A stretch of DNA of 64,000 nt from Lysobacter sp. cf310 (GCF_900114355.1 NZ_FOSS01000001.1:548927-612926); one strand, 5' to 3'. Shown: positions 26,586 to 36,130, counted from the first letter of the stretch. Program-made: numbers and translations. The notes: generated from the sequence alone by a model not told the origin.

Positions 26586-29500
26586 TCACCCTGCCGGCGG
26601 CAACGCCTCGTCCAGCACCGCGGCCAGCATCGCGCCGGTCACCGGCTTACGCAGGAAACGGTCGAAACCGGCCGCGATCGCCTGCGGTTCGGCGTCGGCG
26701 TCGGCGCGCGCGGTGACCGCGATCAGCGGGCGCGCATAGCCCTGGGCGCGCAGTTGGCGGGCCAGGTCCAGGCCGTTGAGGCCGGGCAGGTCCAGATCGA
26801 GCAAGGCGGCGTCGTAATGCGCGGTCGCGACTTCGGTGAGCGCGCCCAGGCCGTTGCCGACATGGGTCACGCGATGCCCCTGCGCGCGCAGCAGACCGGC
26901 GATGACCTCGGCCACGGTGGTGTCGTCCTCGACCAGCAGCAGCGCCAACGGCGCGCGCCGCGATGCGCCGACCCGGTCGGGCGCGCTGGCGTCGCTGCCG
27001 ACGATCGCCGCCGGCAACGGCAGCTCGAAGCAGAAGCGCGCGCCTTCGCCGGGCCGGCTGTCCACCGACAGCAATCCGTTCATCGCCGCCGCCAGCTCCT
27101 GGCAGATCGCCAGGCCCAGGCCGCTGCCGCCGTAGCGCGCGGCGGTGCGCGCGCCTTCGGCCTGCTCGAAGCGACGGAACAGGCGCGACTGCTGCTCTTC
27201 GTTCAAACCCGGGCCAGTGTCGGCGACTTCGAAGCGCACGCCCTGCGGCGTCATCGCCGACACCCGCAGCGAGACGCTGCCGCGTTCGGTGAACTTGATC
27301 GCGTTGCCGAGCAGATTGAGCAGGATCTGCCGCACGCGGTGCGGATCGCCGCGCAAGCCGCGCGGCGCGTCCTGCGCGATCTCCAGCTGGAACGCCAGGC
27401 CGCGCTTGCGCGCCAGCGGCGCCATCAGCGCGCTCGCGTCCTCGACCAGTGCGCGCACGTCGAAGGCCTCGTCGGCCAGCTCCAGCTTGCCCGATTCGAT
27501 CCGGGCCAGGTCCAGCGCGTCGTTGACCAGACGCAGCAGATGCTTGCCGGCGCGCTGGATCGATTCGGTGTAGCCGCGCTGCTGCGTATCCAGCGGCGTG
27601 TCCAGCAGCAACTCGCTCATGCCGAGCACGCCGGTCATGGGCGTGCGCACTTCGTGGCCCAGCGTGGCCAGGAACCGGGTCTTGGCCAGCGAGGCTTCCT
27701 TGGCGATCTCGCGCTCGTGCTCGGCGGCCTGCCAGTCGAGGCGGCGCTTGAGGCGCCTGCGGTAGCGATCGGCCGCCCACCACGCGCCCAGGATCGCGAT
27801 GCCGACCAGCGCCGCCAGCGCCGGCGGCGTGCGCCACCACGGCGGCTGCACGGTCAGCGAGAACTGGCGCGACTGCGACCAGATGCCGTCGGCGTTGGCC
27901 GCCTGCACTTCCATGCGGTAGGTGCCGGGTTCCAGCTTCGAGAACACGCGCTCGCCGTTGCCGGACTGGATCACCCAATCCGGGTCGTAGCCGTGCAGAC
28001 GGAAGCGATAGCGATGCGATTGCAGATCGACGAAGGACAGCAGACGCGCCGACACGCGCAGGTCGCGGTCCTGCGGGCCCAGCACCACGGGGCGTTCGGG
28101 ATCCAGCTTGAACTCGTCCTCGTCGCGGCGGTAGCTCAAGGTTTCGATCACCAGGCGCGGCGACTTGGCCGCTTCCGGCGCGCGCCCCGCGTCGAACAGG
28201 ACCACGCCGTCCATGGTCACCGCCGCGGCCACGCCGGAGGGCGTGAGCAGCGGATTGCGTTCGGTGAACTCCTGACTGGGCAGACCGTCGCGCATGCCGT
28301 AGATGCGCAGGCGCTGCCGGGTCTGGTTCCAGCAGATCAGGCCGCGGCGCGTGGTCAGCCAGACGTTGTCGCCCCAGGCCAGCACGCCGCCGGACTCGGT
28401 CGCGGGCAGACCTTCGTCGCCGCTCACGCGCGCCAGCAGGCGCAGCTCGCGGCCGTCCCAGGCGTATTGCTCCAAGGCTTCCAGGCGGTGCAGCCACAGC
28501 CGGTCCTGGCCGACCATCGCGAAGCCGAACACGCGCCCGGCCGGCCCGCCCGGCAAAGCGTCGAAGCGGCGCGCGGCCGCGTTCCAGCGCGACAGGCCGG
28601 AGGGCCCGGCCATCCACAGCGCGCCGTCGGGGCCGACGTCGATCTGCTCGATGTACAGGCTGTCGACGCCGCGGTCGTCCTCCGGCTTCACCGACAGCAG
28701 CACCCGCCCCTCGCTGTCGCGCATCTGCAGCGCCGGCGGCATGTAGGCGATCCAGACGTTGCCGTCGGGCGTCTGCACCAGTTGGTCGGTGATGCCGTCG
28801 TCGCCCAACGCCGCGTCCTGCGGCGAGGTCGCGCTCCAGTTGCGCACGCTGCCGTCGGGCGCCACCCGCGACAGGCCGTGGTTGTCGCCGAACCACAGCG
28901 CGCCGTCGCGCGCCTCCAGCATCGAGTACAGCGCGGCGTCGGCGACCGCCGGCACCTGGCGCTGGGTCGAGCGGCCGTCGGCCAGATTCAAGTGATCGAT
29001 CACGCCGCGTTCGCCGACCATCCACACGTTGCCGTCGCGGCTGGTCGCGAGGTCGCGCATGTAGCCCACGCGCGCCGCGCCGGGCCGACCGGTGCCGGGC
29101 CGGAGCACGGTGAACTGTCGCCAGTTCGGCGCCAGATAGGCGACGCCCTCTTCCTCGGTCGCGAACCACCAGCCGCCCTCGTGGTCCTGCAGCAAGTCGA
29201 GGGTGTTGATCTCCGCGATCGCGACATCGCCGGCCGGCGGCATCAGGCGCCCATTGAGCACGCGCCGCAGTCCGCGATGGGTCGCGACCCAGTAGTTGCC
29301 GGGGCCGTCGCCGACCACGCCGTACACGCCGATCTTGTCGGCGGGCTGGAACCACGGCATCTGCGCGATGCGGCCGTCGGGCGTGCGCCGGAACGCGCGC
29401 AGGCCGGCGCCGATCCACAGCGAGCCGTCGGCGGCCGGCGTCAACGCGGTCACCCAGGCGCCGCTGATGCCGGCGTGCGCGACCGTGCGGAAGCGCGTGC

Positions 29501-30158
29501 CGTCCCAGTAGGCCAGGCCGGTGGTCGTGCCCACCCACAGCCGCCCGGCGCTGTCGGTCTTCATGGTCCAGATGTATTCGCCGGGCAGGCCGTCGCGCGC
29601 CGCGCCCTTGGCGACGGCTTTGTCCGGCATGTAGCGGGTGATGCGGCCTTCGGCGTCGAGGCGATGCACGCCGGCGCCGTCGGTGCCGAACCAGATCGCG
29701 CCGTCGGGCGTGGACGTGATCGTGTAGATCTCGTCGCTGCCGATGTCGGGATGGGTCTCGCGACTGTAGTGGACGAAGTTCTGGCGTTCGCGGTCGAGCA
29801 TGTGCAAGCCGCCGCCGCTGAGCCCGACCCAGACCCGATTGCGCGCATCCACGTGCAAGGCCTGGACCATGTTGCTGGGCAGCGAGCCCGGATCGCCGGG
29901 CACGTGGCGCCAGACCCGGAAGCTGATGCCGTCGTAACGCGCCAGGCCGTCGTGGGTGGCCAGCCAGATGTAGCCCTCGGCGTCCTGCGCGAGCGCGGCC
30001 ACGGTGCTGGAGGGCATGCCCTCGGCGACGCCGTAGTAGCGGAACTGCGGCGTCTCCGGCAAGGCCGCGCGCACCGGCAGCGCCAGCGCCGCGAGCAGCA
30101 GCCAGCACAGCCAACGCGCCCATCCCGGGCATCCATGCACGACCGCTGGCCTGAGCAT
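26586..30158 (-). CDS. hybrid sensor histidine kinase with two-component-propeller sensor and receiver domain
   Basis: A 1190-aa hybrid two-component protein. A signal/anchor (13-32) is followed by about 700 residues of periplasmic beta-propeller repeats (for example AALAQDAEGYIWLATHDGLARYDG and DGAIWFGTDGAGVHRLD), a Y_Y_Y domain (RFRLHGYDPDWVIQ), one membrane helix (PPALAALVGIAILGAWWAADRY), a HisKA domain with FLATLGHEVRTPMTG (His near 835), an HATPase region with NLLGNAIKF, GPGLNEEQ and GGSGLGLAI, and a C-terminal receiver with LLDLDLPGLNGLDLA. There is no DNA-binding domain, and no partner regulator is adjacent. The ligand is unknown; the architecture is typical of carbohydrate-sensing proteins. 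Confidence 0.93.
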   Translation of the reverse strand: MLRPAVVHGCPGWARWLCWLLLAALALPVRAALPETPQFRYYGVAEGMPSSTVAALAQDAEGYIWLATHDGLARYDGISFRVWRHVPGDPGSLPSNMVQALHVDARNRVWVGLSGGGLHMLDRERQNFVHYSRETHPDIGSDEIYTITSTPDGAIWFGTDGAGVHRLDAEGRITRYMPDKAVAKGAARDGLPGEYIWTMKTDSAGRLWVGTTTGLAYWDGTRFRTVAHAGISGAWVTALTPAADGSLWIGAGLRAFRRTPDGRIAQMPWFQPADKIGVYGVVGDGPGNYWVATHRGLRRVLNGRLMPPAGDVAIAEINTLDLLQDHEGGWWFATEEEGVAYLAPNWRQFTVLRPGTGRPGAARVGYMRDLATSRDGNVWMVGERGVIDHLNLADGRSTQRQVPAVADAALYSMLEARDGALWFGDNHGLSRVAPDGSVRNWSATSPQDAALGDDGITDQLVQTPDGNVWIAYMPPALQMRDSEGRVLLSVKPEDDRGVDSLYIEQIDVGPDGALWMAGPSGLSRWNAAARRFDALPGGPAGRVFGFAMVGQDRLWLHRLEALEQYAWDGRELRLLARVSGDEGLPATESGGVLAWGDNVWLTTRRGLICWNQTRQRLRIYGMRDGLPSQEFTERNPLLTPSGVAAAVTMDGVVLFDAGRAPEAAKSPRLVIETLSYRRDEDEFKLDPERPVVLGPQDRDLRVSARLLSFVDLQSHRYRFRLHGYDPDWVIQSGNGERVFSKLEPGTYRMEVQAANADGIWSQSRQFSLTVQPPWWRTPPALAALVGIAILGAWWAADRYRRRLKRRLDWQAAEHEREIAKEASLAKTRFLATLGHEVRTPMTGVLGMSELLLDTPLDTQQRGYTESIQRAGKHLLRLVNDALDLARIESGKLELADEAFDVRALVEDASALMAPLARKRGLAFQLEIAQDAPRGLRGDPHRVRQILLNLLGNAIKFTERGSVSLRVSAMTPQGVRFEVADTGPGLNEEQQSRLFRRFEQAEGARTAARYGGSGLGLAICQELAAAMNGLLSVDSRPGEGARFCFELPLPAAIVGSDASAPDRVGASRRAPLALLLVEDDTTVAEVIAGLLRAQGHRVTHVGNGLGALTEVATAHYDAALLDLDLPGLNGLDLARQLRAQGYARPLIAVTARADADAEPQAIAAGFDRFLRKPVTGAMLAAVLDEALPPAG

Positions 30159-30312
30159 CCTCGGGTCCGATTCCTCGCTGTACGGCCGCTAGGCTCCCCG
30201 ATCCGGGCCCGGCGAAGCAAGGCCCGCGACCGCGCACCCCGCCCCCGCGTTCCGCGACCGAGCCGCAACGGACCGTTGCGGACACGCGTCTACGGGTTCA
30301 TCGTGCGGTCCA

Positions 30313-30318
30313 TAGAAT
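30313..30318 (+). promoter_or_regulatory. candidate -10 of the YceI-b561-YceI operon
   Basis: TAGAAT, 40 nt before the GTG start of the first YceI gene; AGGAG lies 7 nt before that GTG. Confidence 0.5.
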
Positions 30319-30358
30319 CCCCGGACGATGCAGGTCGGACCTGCCTTAGGAGCGCCGC

Positions 30359-31066
30359 GTGCCGAATCCGTCCTACCGTCCGCTGTGGTGCGCGCTGGCG
30401 CTGTGCGCGCTGGCGCCGCAGGCGCACGCGGCCGGGCCGGACACCTACGCGCTGGATCCGGTACACACGCGGGTGATGTTCGCGATCTCGCATGCCGGCT
30501 TCTCCAAGGCCCTGGGCACGGTATCGGGCAGCACCGGCACCTTGAGCTTCGATCGCCAGGACTGGCGCAGCGCGCGCCTGGACGTGCGCGTGCCGCTGAC
30601 CCGGCTGGACCTGGGCGATGCCAAGTGGAACGCGGCCGCGCTGGCGGGCAACCTGCTCGACGGCGAGCGCTACCCCGAGGCGCGCTTCGTCTCCGATCGC
30701 ATCGAGCCGGTCGACGCCGATCGCGCCAAGGTCTGCGGCCAGCTCAGCCTGCACGGCCGCAGCGCGCCCTTGTGCATGGACGTGACCCTCAATGCGCTCA
30801 AGCGCCATCCGCTGCCGCCGTTCCGCCGCACCGCCGGCTTTTCCGCCAGCGCCACCCTGAGCCGCGCCGCGTTCGGTATCGACGCCTGGAAATCGGTGAT
30901 CGGCGACAGCGTCGAGTTGCGCATCGAGGCCGAGGCCGTGCGCGATCGCCAGGCCGGCGAAGCCGACGAGCAGCCACCGGCCGCCGAACCCGAAGTCGCG
31001 CCGTCCGCGCCGCCGAGCAAGCCCGACAACGACCCCTACGAACCCGCCCCGGTACCGCACGCATGA
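30359..31066 (+). CDS. YceI family periplasmic protein with extra C-terminal tail
   Basis: A 235-aa protein with a signal peptide ending at PQAHA and a lipocalin-like YceI barrel: YALDPVHTRVMFAISHAGFSKALGTVSGSTGTLSFD, LDVRVPLTRLDLGDAKWN, RYPEARFVSDRIE and FSASATLSRAAFGIDAW. YceI proteins bind long-chain isoprenoids. Two cysteines (VCGQL and PLCMD) are unusual. The last 45 residues form a Pro/Glu-rich tail that standard YceI proteins lack. GTG start chosen for its AGGAG site. It overlaps the cytochrome b561 gene by 4 nt. Confidence 0.9.
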   Translation: MPNPSYRPLWCALALCALAPQAHAAGPDTYALDPVHTRVMFAISHAGFSKALGTVSGSTGTLSFDRQDWRSARLDVRVPLTRLDLGDAKWNAAALAGNLLDGERYPEARFVSDRIEPVDADRAKVCGQLSLHGRSAPLCMDVTLNALKRHPLPPFRRTAGFSASATLSRAAFGIDAWKSVIGDSVELRIEAEAVRDRQAGEADEQPPAAEPEVAPSAPPSKPDNDPYEPAPVPHA

Positions 31067-31692
31067 CGATCAAGAACACCGAACTCCGCTGGGGCGCGAT
31101 CAGCCAGCTGCTGCATTGGGCGATCGTGCTGCTGATCACGGCGATCGCGATCATCGGCCTGACCATGACCGAGATGGCCAACGGCCTGCCCAAGATCAAG
31201 ATCTACGCCCTGCACAAATCGCTGGGCCTGACCCTGCTGGCGCTGGTGGTCCTGCGCCTGCTGTGGCGCTTCTACGCCGGCGCGCCCAAGCCGGTCGCGG
31301 GCACGCCGCATTGGCAGGAGCGCATCGCCTCGCTTACCCATTGGGCGCTGTACCTGCTGATGTTCGCGATGCCGATCACCGGTTGGCTGTTCAATTCCAG
31401 CTCCGGCTATCCGCTGCAGTACTTCGGCCTGTTCAACCTGCCCAAGATCGCCGCGGTGAACCCCGGCCTGGCCGATCTGAGCGAATGGCTGCACGAGAAC
31501 GGCTTCTGGCTGCTCCTGCTGCTGGTGCTCGCGCATGCGGGCGCCGCCTTCTATCACCACCTGTTCCAGAACGACGACACCCTGCGGCGCATGCTGCCGA
31601 TGCGCCTGCGCCAGACGCCGGCCGCCGCGCAAGCCGTGCCCGTCGCCGTGGTCGCCCCCGCCCCCACTCCGGAGAACCCCGATGTCCCTTAA
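31063..31692 (+). CDS. cytochrome b561
   Basis: A 209-aa inner-membrane di-haem b protein with four membrane helices. Likely haem histidines are in QLLHWAIVLL, YALHKSLGLTLL, LTHWALYLLMFAMPITGW and LVLAHAGAAFYHH. It passes electrons between quinone and periplasmic partners. It sits between two yceI-type genes with overlapping reading frames (4 nt before, 11 nt after), extending the yceJ-yceI arrangement known from E. coli. The C-terminus is a short Pro/Ala tail. Confidence 0.93.
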   Translation: MTIKNTELRWGAISQLLHWAIVLLITAIAIIGLTMTEMANGLPKIKIYALHKSLGLTLLALVVLRLLWRFYAGAPKPVAGTPHWQERIASLTHWALYLLMFAMPITGWLFNSSSGYPLQYFGLFNLPKIAAVNPGLADLSEWLHENGFWLLLLLVLAHAGAAFYHHLFQNDDTLRRMLPMRLRQTPAAAQAVPVAVVAPAPTPENPDVP

Positions 31693-32230
31693 GCCGCTCG
31701 CCGTCGCCCTGCTGTTCGCCGCCGCACCGGTCTACGCCGCCGACTACGTGCAGGCGCCCGGCTCCAGCCTGACCTTCGCCACCAAGTACCAGGGCGAGGT
31801 GTTCAGCGGCCGCCTGCCCGGCTTCACCAGCAAGATCAGCTTCGATCCGGTCCGGCTGGACACCTCGAGGTTCGATGTGATCATCCCCTTGGCCGGCGCC
31901 GACACCAAGAACGCCGAGCGCGACGACACCCTCAAGGGCGCCGATTTCTTCAGCATCGCCAAATTCCCGACCGCGCGCTTCGCGGCCACCAAGGTGCGCA
32001 GCCTGGGCGGCAACAACTACGCCGCCGACGGCAGCCTGAGCCTGCGCGGCGTGAGCAAGCCGGTCACCCTGACGTTCACCTGGACCCCGGGCCCCAAGCC
32101 GGTGCTCAGCGGCAAGGCCACGGTCAAGCGCCTGGACTTCGGCGTCGGCGGCGGCGACTGGGCCGACACCTCGGTCATCCCCAACGAAGTCGCGGTCAGC
32201 ACCAAGCTCAACCTGGTGCCGGCGAAGTAA
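31682..32230 (+). CDS. YceI family periplasmic protein
   Basis: A 182-aa standard-length YceI protein with a signal peptide ending at PVYA. Barrel motifs: SLTFATKYQGEVFSGRLPGFTSKISFDP, DTKNAERDDTLKGADFFSIAKFPTARF and LTFTWTPG. It starts inside the last codons of the cytochrome b561 gene. It differs clearly from the first YceI in the operon (no tail, no cysteines), so the two are paralogues rather than a recent duplication. Confidence 0.95.
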   Translation: MSLKPLAVALLFAAAPVYAADYVQAPGSSLTFATKYQGEVFSGRLPGFTSKISFDPVRLDTSRFDVIIPLAGADTKNAERDDTLKGADFFSIAKFPTARFAATKVRSLGGNNYAADGSLSLRGVSKPVTLTFTWTPGPKPVLSGKATVKRLDFGVGGGDWADTSVIPNEVAVSTKLNLVPAK

Positions 32231-32271
32231 GCCCGAAAGCGCGATCGCCCCGCACCCCACGCCTCGCGTAG

Positions 32272-32300
32272 GGTGCGGTAAGCCGAAGGCGCACCGCACC
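32272..32300. repeat. REP-type hairpin
   Basis: GGTGCGGT...ACCGCACC between the convergent YceI and glutaredoxin-like genes, related to the units at 17430 and 58001. Confidence 0.6.
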
Positions 32301-32325
32301 ATCGCCCGCTCGCGGGCGCGCCGGT

Positions 32326-32553
32326 TCAGCCGCCCAGAAACGCCCGCAGCCGCGCCGCGTCGAACGGCCACTCCAGCTCCTGCCCGCGCGCCTCGTCGCG
32401 CAACACCGGCACGCGCGTGCCGTAGCGCCGCTCCAGCGCCTCGTCCTCGTCGATGAAGACGCTGTCGAACTCGGGCGCGCGCGCCTGCGCCAGCACCTCC
32501 AGGGCCAGGTCGCAGAGATGGCAGTCGTCGCGTTGGTACAGGGTCAGGTGCAT
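32326..32553 (-). CDS. glutaredoxin-like small thiol protein
   Basis: A 75-aa thioredoxin-fold protein with the active-site CHLC motif (11-14) after LTLYQRDD, a cis-Pro region TRVPVL and a conserved EWPFD end. It matches the glutaredoxin 2 / DUF836 type found in many gammaproteobacteria. Redox partners are unknown. It is divergent from the following exported-protein gene. Confidence 0.87.
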   Translation of the reverse strand: MHLTLYQRDDCHLCDLALEVLAQARAPEFDSVFIDEDEALERRYGTRVPVLRDEARGQELEWPFDAARLRAFLGG

Positions 32554-32590
32554 GCGCTTGCGTACTGAGGTGACGGGGTTCGCGAGCGTC

Positions 32591-32596
32591 TAGAAT
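32591..32596 (+). promoter_or_regulatory. candidate -10 of the exported-protein gene
   Basis: TAGAAT, 26 nt before ATG 32623; TGGGAC provides a weak ribosome-binding site. Confidence 0.45.
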
Positions 32597-32622
32597 ACCT
32601 AGAGTCCATCTTGGGACGGCTC

Positions 32623-33006
32623 ATGGCCTTCCGCTCGATCCACGCTGCGACCCTGGGCGCGCTGCTGCTGGCGCCGGCCGTCGCGTGGGCGGGTCCGGCC
32701 TGCACGTTGAAAGAGGCGCAGTTGATCGCGGCCTGGGAGAGCGTCGGCGACGGTCAGTTCGAACAGTTCGCGCTCAGCCTGCAGGACGGCCGACGCGGCT
32801 TCGATTCCTGGCTGCACGAGCGCCCGGACATCTACGGCGGCCGTTGGAGCTTCGACCCCAAGACCTGTCGCCTGCGCATCGAGCACCCCGGCAACGAGCT
32901 GCGCTGGGACTACACGGTGCGCATGAACGATTCGAACACCCTGCTGCTGCGCGAATCCAAGGAACGCAACAGCGAGCGCTACCGCAAGATCGCCAACGGA
33001 CGCTGA
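32623..33006 (+). CDS. hypothetical small exported protein
   Basis: A 127-aa protein with a clear signal peptide (cleavage after AVAWA, about 23). The mature part has two cysteines (ACTL, KTCRL) and segments AQLIAAWESVGDGQFEQFALSL and YGGRWSFDPKTCRLRIEHPGNELRWDYTV, suggesting a small periplasmic beta fold. No family is recognised. It lies 39 bp upstream of sdaA on the same strand and may share its transcript. Confidence 0.7.
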   Translation: MAFRSIHAATLGALLLAPAVAWAGPACTLKEAQLIAAWESVGDGQFEQFALSLQDGRRGFDSWLHERPDIYGGRWSFDPKTCRLRIEHPGNELRWDYTVRMNDSNTLLLRESKERNSERYRKIANGR

Positions 33007-33045
33007 CCGCGTCCCATCGCCCTCCAGCCGAGCATCCCCCGCCCC

Positions 33046-34428
33046 ATGGCCGTCAGCACCTTCGATCTGTTCAAAATCGGCATCGGGCCGAGTTCCTCGC
33101 ATACCGTCGGCCCGATGCGCGCCGCGGCGCGCTTCGTCGAGCGCTGGCTGGTGGAGAACGGCGACCTCGAACGCTGCGCGCGCCTGCGCGCCGAAGTGTT
33201 CGGCTCGCTCGCGCTCACCGGCCGCGGCCACGGCACCGACAAGGCCGTGCTGATGGGGCTGGAAGGCCATTGGCCGAACCAGATCGATCCCGACATCATC
33301 CCCGAGGCGCTGGAGCGCATTCGCAGCAGCAAGCGCATCCGCTTGTTCGGTCAGCGCGAGATCGGCTTCGACGAGAAGCACGATCTGATCATGAACAAGC
33401 GCCAGAAGCTGCCGTTCCACACCAACGGCATGCGCTTCACCGCCTACGACGGCGATGGCGAAGTGATCGCCACGCGCGACTACTACTCGGTCGGCGGCGG
33501 CTTCGTGGTCAACCAGGACGAAGCGGCCGAAGACCGCATCGTCGCCGACACCACCGACCTGCCCTATCCCTTCCATTCCGGCGACGAGCTGCTGGCGCAG
33601 GCGCAACGCAGCGGGCTCAGCATCGCCGCGCTGATGTTCGCCAACGAGCAGGCCTGGCGCACGCCGGAGCAGATCGACAGCGGCCTGGACGAGATCTGGA
33701 AGGCGATGCAGGCCTGCGTCGAGCGCGGCATCCGCCAGACCGGCACCCTGCCCGGCGGCCTGCACGTGTCGCGGCGCGCGCCGGCGCTGTTCGGCGAACT
33801 GTCGAGCAAGCCCGAAGCGGCGATGCGCGATCCGCTGACCGTGCTGGACTGGGTCAACCTGTACGCACTCGCGGTCAACGAAGAGAACGCCGCCGGCGGC
33901 CGCGTGGTCACCGCGCCCACCAACGGCGCGGCCGGCATCATCCCGTCCGTGTTGCACTACTACGACCGTTTCTGCCCGGGCGCGAACATCCAGGGCGTGC
34001 GCGACTTCCTGCTCACCGCGGCCGCGGTCGGCATCCTGTACAAGGAAAACGCCTCGATCAGCGGCGCCGAAGTCGGCTGCCAGGGCGAGGTCGGCGTGGC
34101 CTGTTCGATGGCCGCCGCCGGCCTGGTCGCGGCGCTGGGCGGCACCGCCAGCCAGATCGAGAACGCCGCCGAGATCGGCATGGAACACAACCTGGGCCTG
34201 ACCTGCGACCCGATCGGCGGCCTGGTCCAGATCCCCTGCATCGAGCGCAACGCGATGGGCGCGGTCAAGGCGATCAACGCCTACCGCATGGCCATGCGCG
34301 GCGACGGCAAGCACAAGGTCAGCCTGGACAAGGTCATCAAGACCATGCGCGACACCGGCCGCGACATGCAGGACAAGTACAAGGAAACCTCGCGCGGCGG
34401 TCTGGCGGTCAACGTCATCGAGTGCTGA
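33046..34428 (+). CDS. sdaA: L-serine ammonia-lyase (L-serine deaminase)
   Basis: A 460-aa single-chain enzyme deaminating L-serine to pyruvate and ammonia. It opens with [22 protein letters not shown] (beta domain), and the catalytic alpha domain has [38 protein letters not shown] and [23 protein letters not shown]. The cysteines in the last two motifs bind the oxygen-labile 4Fe-4S cluster. Three further genes follow tightly (22-nt gap, 4-nt overlap, 2-nt gap). Confidence 0.97.
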   Translation: MAVSTFDLFKIGIGPSSSHTVGPMRAAARFVERWLVENGDLERCARLRAEVFGSLALTGRGHGTDKAVLMGLEGHWPNQIDPDIIPEALERIRSSKRIRLFGQREIGFDEKHDLIMNKRQKLPFHTNGMRFTAYDGDGEVIATRDYYSVGGGFVVNQDEAAEDRIVADTTDLPYPFHSGDELLAQAQRSGLSIAALMFANEQAWRTPEQIDSGLDEIWKAMQACVERGIRQTGTLPGGLHVSRRAPALFGELSSKPEAAMRDPLTVLDWVNLYALAVNEENAAGGRVVTAPTNGAAGIIPSVLHYYDRFCPGANIQGVRDFLLTAAAVGILYKENASISGAEVGCQGEVGVACSMAAAGLVAALGGTASQIENAAEIGMEHNLGLTCDPIGGLVQIPCIERNAMGAVKAINAYRMAMRGDGKHKVSLDKVIKTMRDTGRDMQDKYKETSRGGLAVNVIEC

Positions 34429-34450
34429 GGCGCGCGCCACGGATCGCGAC

Positions 34451-34678
34451 ATGAGCAGCGACACCCGCACCCAGGACCTCAAGCCCGGCGACGTGCTCAA
34501 CATCGACAACGGCGGCAGCGTCGGCATGCGGGTGAAGATCACCACGCCGGCGCAGACGGTGATCGAATCGGAGCTGGCGCCCGGCGCGCGGCTCAAGATC
34601 ACCGCCGGCGCCGAACCGCTGGGCATACACGTCGAAACCGCCGACGACGGGTATCGCGGGCTGACGCGGATCAAATGA
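34451..34678 (+). CDS. hypothetical small beta-rich protein behind sdaA
   Basis: A 75-aa soluble protein, [44 protein letters not shown] in its core, read as a small beta barrel. No family recognised. It starts 22 nt after sdaA and its stop overlaps the next start (ATGA), so it is part of the same operon. Confidence 0.65.
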   Translation: MSSDTRTQDLKPGDVLNIDNGGSVGMRVKITTPAQTVIESELAPGARLKITAGAEPLGIHVETADDGYRGLTRIK

Positions 34679-35352
34679 GTCGGGCCGAGAACATCGCCGG
34701 ACCTGAGCGCCATCGCAACGCCGGATTATCGCTATGGTCTTTCGCCGAGCGCGTGGAAGTACGTTGCGCGCGCTGCGACCGCCCTGGCGTCGTGCATGCC
34801 TCCTGGGCGGAACGGCGCTGGACCGCCCGCTACGTATGCGCGCATTGCGGCCTCGATGCGCGCAGCGAGCGCGACGACTGGCTGGGCCGAATCCTGCTTA
34901 GGGGCCGCCGACCTTGCGGATACTGCGGCCACCAGTGGCTACAGGTGTGCGAACAACGCGATTTCGAGCGCGGCTCGTCCACCGTCCCCGACCTGCGGCT
35001 GACCGCCGGGTTCGGCAGCATCGCCAGAACATGCCCGATCTGCGCGCACAGCAGCATGGTGGAGGTGTCCGCGCATCGCCTGCACAACGCCGACGGTCAC
35101 GATCCGCACTTCGGCCTACCGTTGCGATTGATCGAAGCGACCCGCGCCGGCCCGCTATGGGTCTACAACCGCACCCACCTGGAAGAACTGCGCGGCTATG
35201 TCGGTGCGCAGCAGCGCGAACGTCGAGGCTTGTACGGGCGCTCGATGATTTCGCGCCTGCCGACCTGGATCAAGCTCGCACGCAATCGCCAGTACGTACT
35301 GCGCATGCTGGATCGGTTGGAGACCCGTCTGACGCCGACCGACGGGGCCTAG
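34675..35352 (+). CDS. hypothetical multi-CxxC (zinc-ribbon-like) protein
   Basis: A 225-aa soluble protein with four cysteine pairs: [33 protein letters not shown] and [10 protein letters not shown]. These look like two zinc ribbons in the first 125 residues, followed by a basic helical C-terminus ([36 protein letters not shown]). Possible nucleic-acid binding is only inferred from this. No family recognised. Base use is less biased than in sdaA. Co-translated with the gene before it and followed by a hydrolase gene after 2 nt. Confidence 0.68.
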   Translation: MSRAENIAGPERHRNAGLSLWSFAERVEVRCARCDRPGVVHASWAERRWTARYVCAHCGLDARSERDDWLGRILLRGRRPCGYCGHQWLQVCEQRDFERGSSTVPDLRLTAGFGSIARTCPICAHSSMVEVSAHRLHNADGHDPHFGLPLRLIEATRAGPLWVYNRTHLEELRGYVGAQQRERRGLYGRSMISRLPTWIKLARNRQYVLRMLDRLETRLTPTDGA

Positions 35353-35354
35353 CC

Positions 35355-36050
35355 ATGCGCTGCCTGCTGCTCCCCGGCATGGACGGCACCGGCGCGCTGC
35401 TGAGCGATTTCGCACGCGCGCTCGCGCCGCAGTTCCGCGCCGAGATCGTCGCGTATCCGCGCGATGCGGACTGGGGCTACGACGAGCTCACCGACTACGT
35501 GCGCGCACGCCTGCCGCGCGACGAAGCGTTTCTGCTGCTGGGCGAATCCTTCTCCGGCCCGATCGCGATCCGCATCGCCGCCTCGCAGCCCGAAGGTCTG
35601 CGCGGCCTGGTGCTGTGCGCGAGCTTCGCGCGTGCGCCCAGTCCGCCAGGCTGGGTACTGCCTGCTGCATGGCTGGGCCGGATCGGCACCGTCCTGCCGA
35701 TCGATCGCTTCCCGGCGCGGCTGACCGCTGCGGCGATGCTGGGCCCCTGGGCCAACGAAGCATGGCTCGCGCGCACGCGCGAGGCGCTGGCCACGCTGGA
35801 CCCTGCGGTGATCCGGGCGCGCATGCGCGCGGGCAGCACGGCCGACGAAACCGCAGCTCTGACTCGGGTCGCGTGTCCGCTACTGTACCTGCGCGGCCGC
35901 CACGACCGGCTGGTGTCGCGGCGCAGCTGGGAGCACATACGCGCGACCCTGCCGCGGGCCGATTGCGTGGAACTGGATGGCCCGCACTTCCTGCTGCAGG
36001 CGAAAGCAGAACAAGCCGCCAACGCGATCAAGCGCGCGTTCGCGGCCTAG
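35355..36050 (+). CDS. alpha/beta-fold hydrolase
   Basis: A 231-aa hydrolase without signal peptide: LLLPGMDGTGALL (oxyanion region), nucleophile GESFSGP with Ser near 73, the acid in YLRGRHDRLVS and the histidine in LDGPHFLLQ. The triad is complete. The fold and opening resemble short cytoplasmic esterase/thioesterase-like proteins; the substrate is unknown. The fourth gene of the sdaA operon. Confidence 0.82.
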   Translation: MRCLLLPGMDGTGALLSDFARALAPQFRAEIVAYPRDADWGYDELTDYVRARLPRDEAFLLLGESFSGPIAIRIAASQPEGLRGLVLCASFARAPSPPGWVLPAAWLGRIGTVLPIDRFPARLTAAAMLGPWANEAWLARTREALATLDPAVIRARMRAGSTADETAALTRVACPLLYLRGRHDRLVSRRSWEHIRATLPRADCVELDGPHFLLQAKAEQAANAIKRAFAA

Positions 36051-36130
36051 GCGCGCCACGTCTACGGACGGCCGGCCCGGTTCGCGCTGGCTCGCGCGGT
36101 CAGCGCGGCGCGGGTGTCTGCGGCGGTCCA

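Noticed and set aside
25659..30476. Plus-strand open frame of 1605 codons opposite the hybrid kinase
   Set aside because: Antisense shadow: runs of RRG, AQQ and VDH, no domain, and it would bridge three real genes on the other strand.
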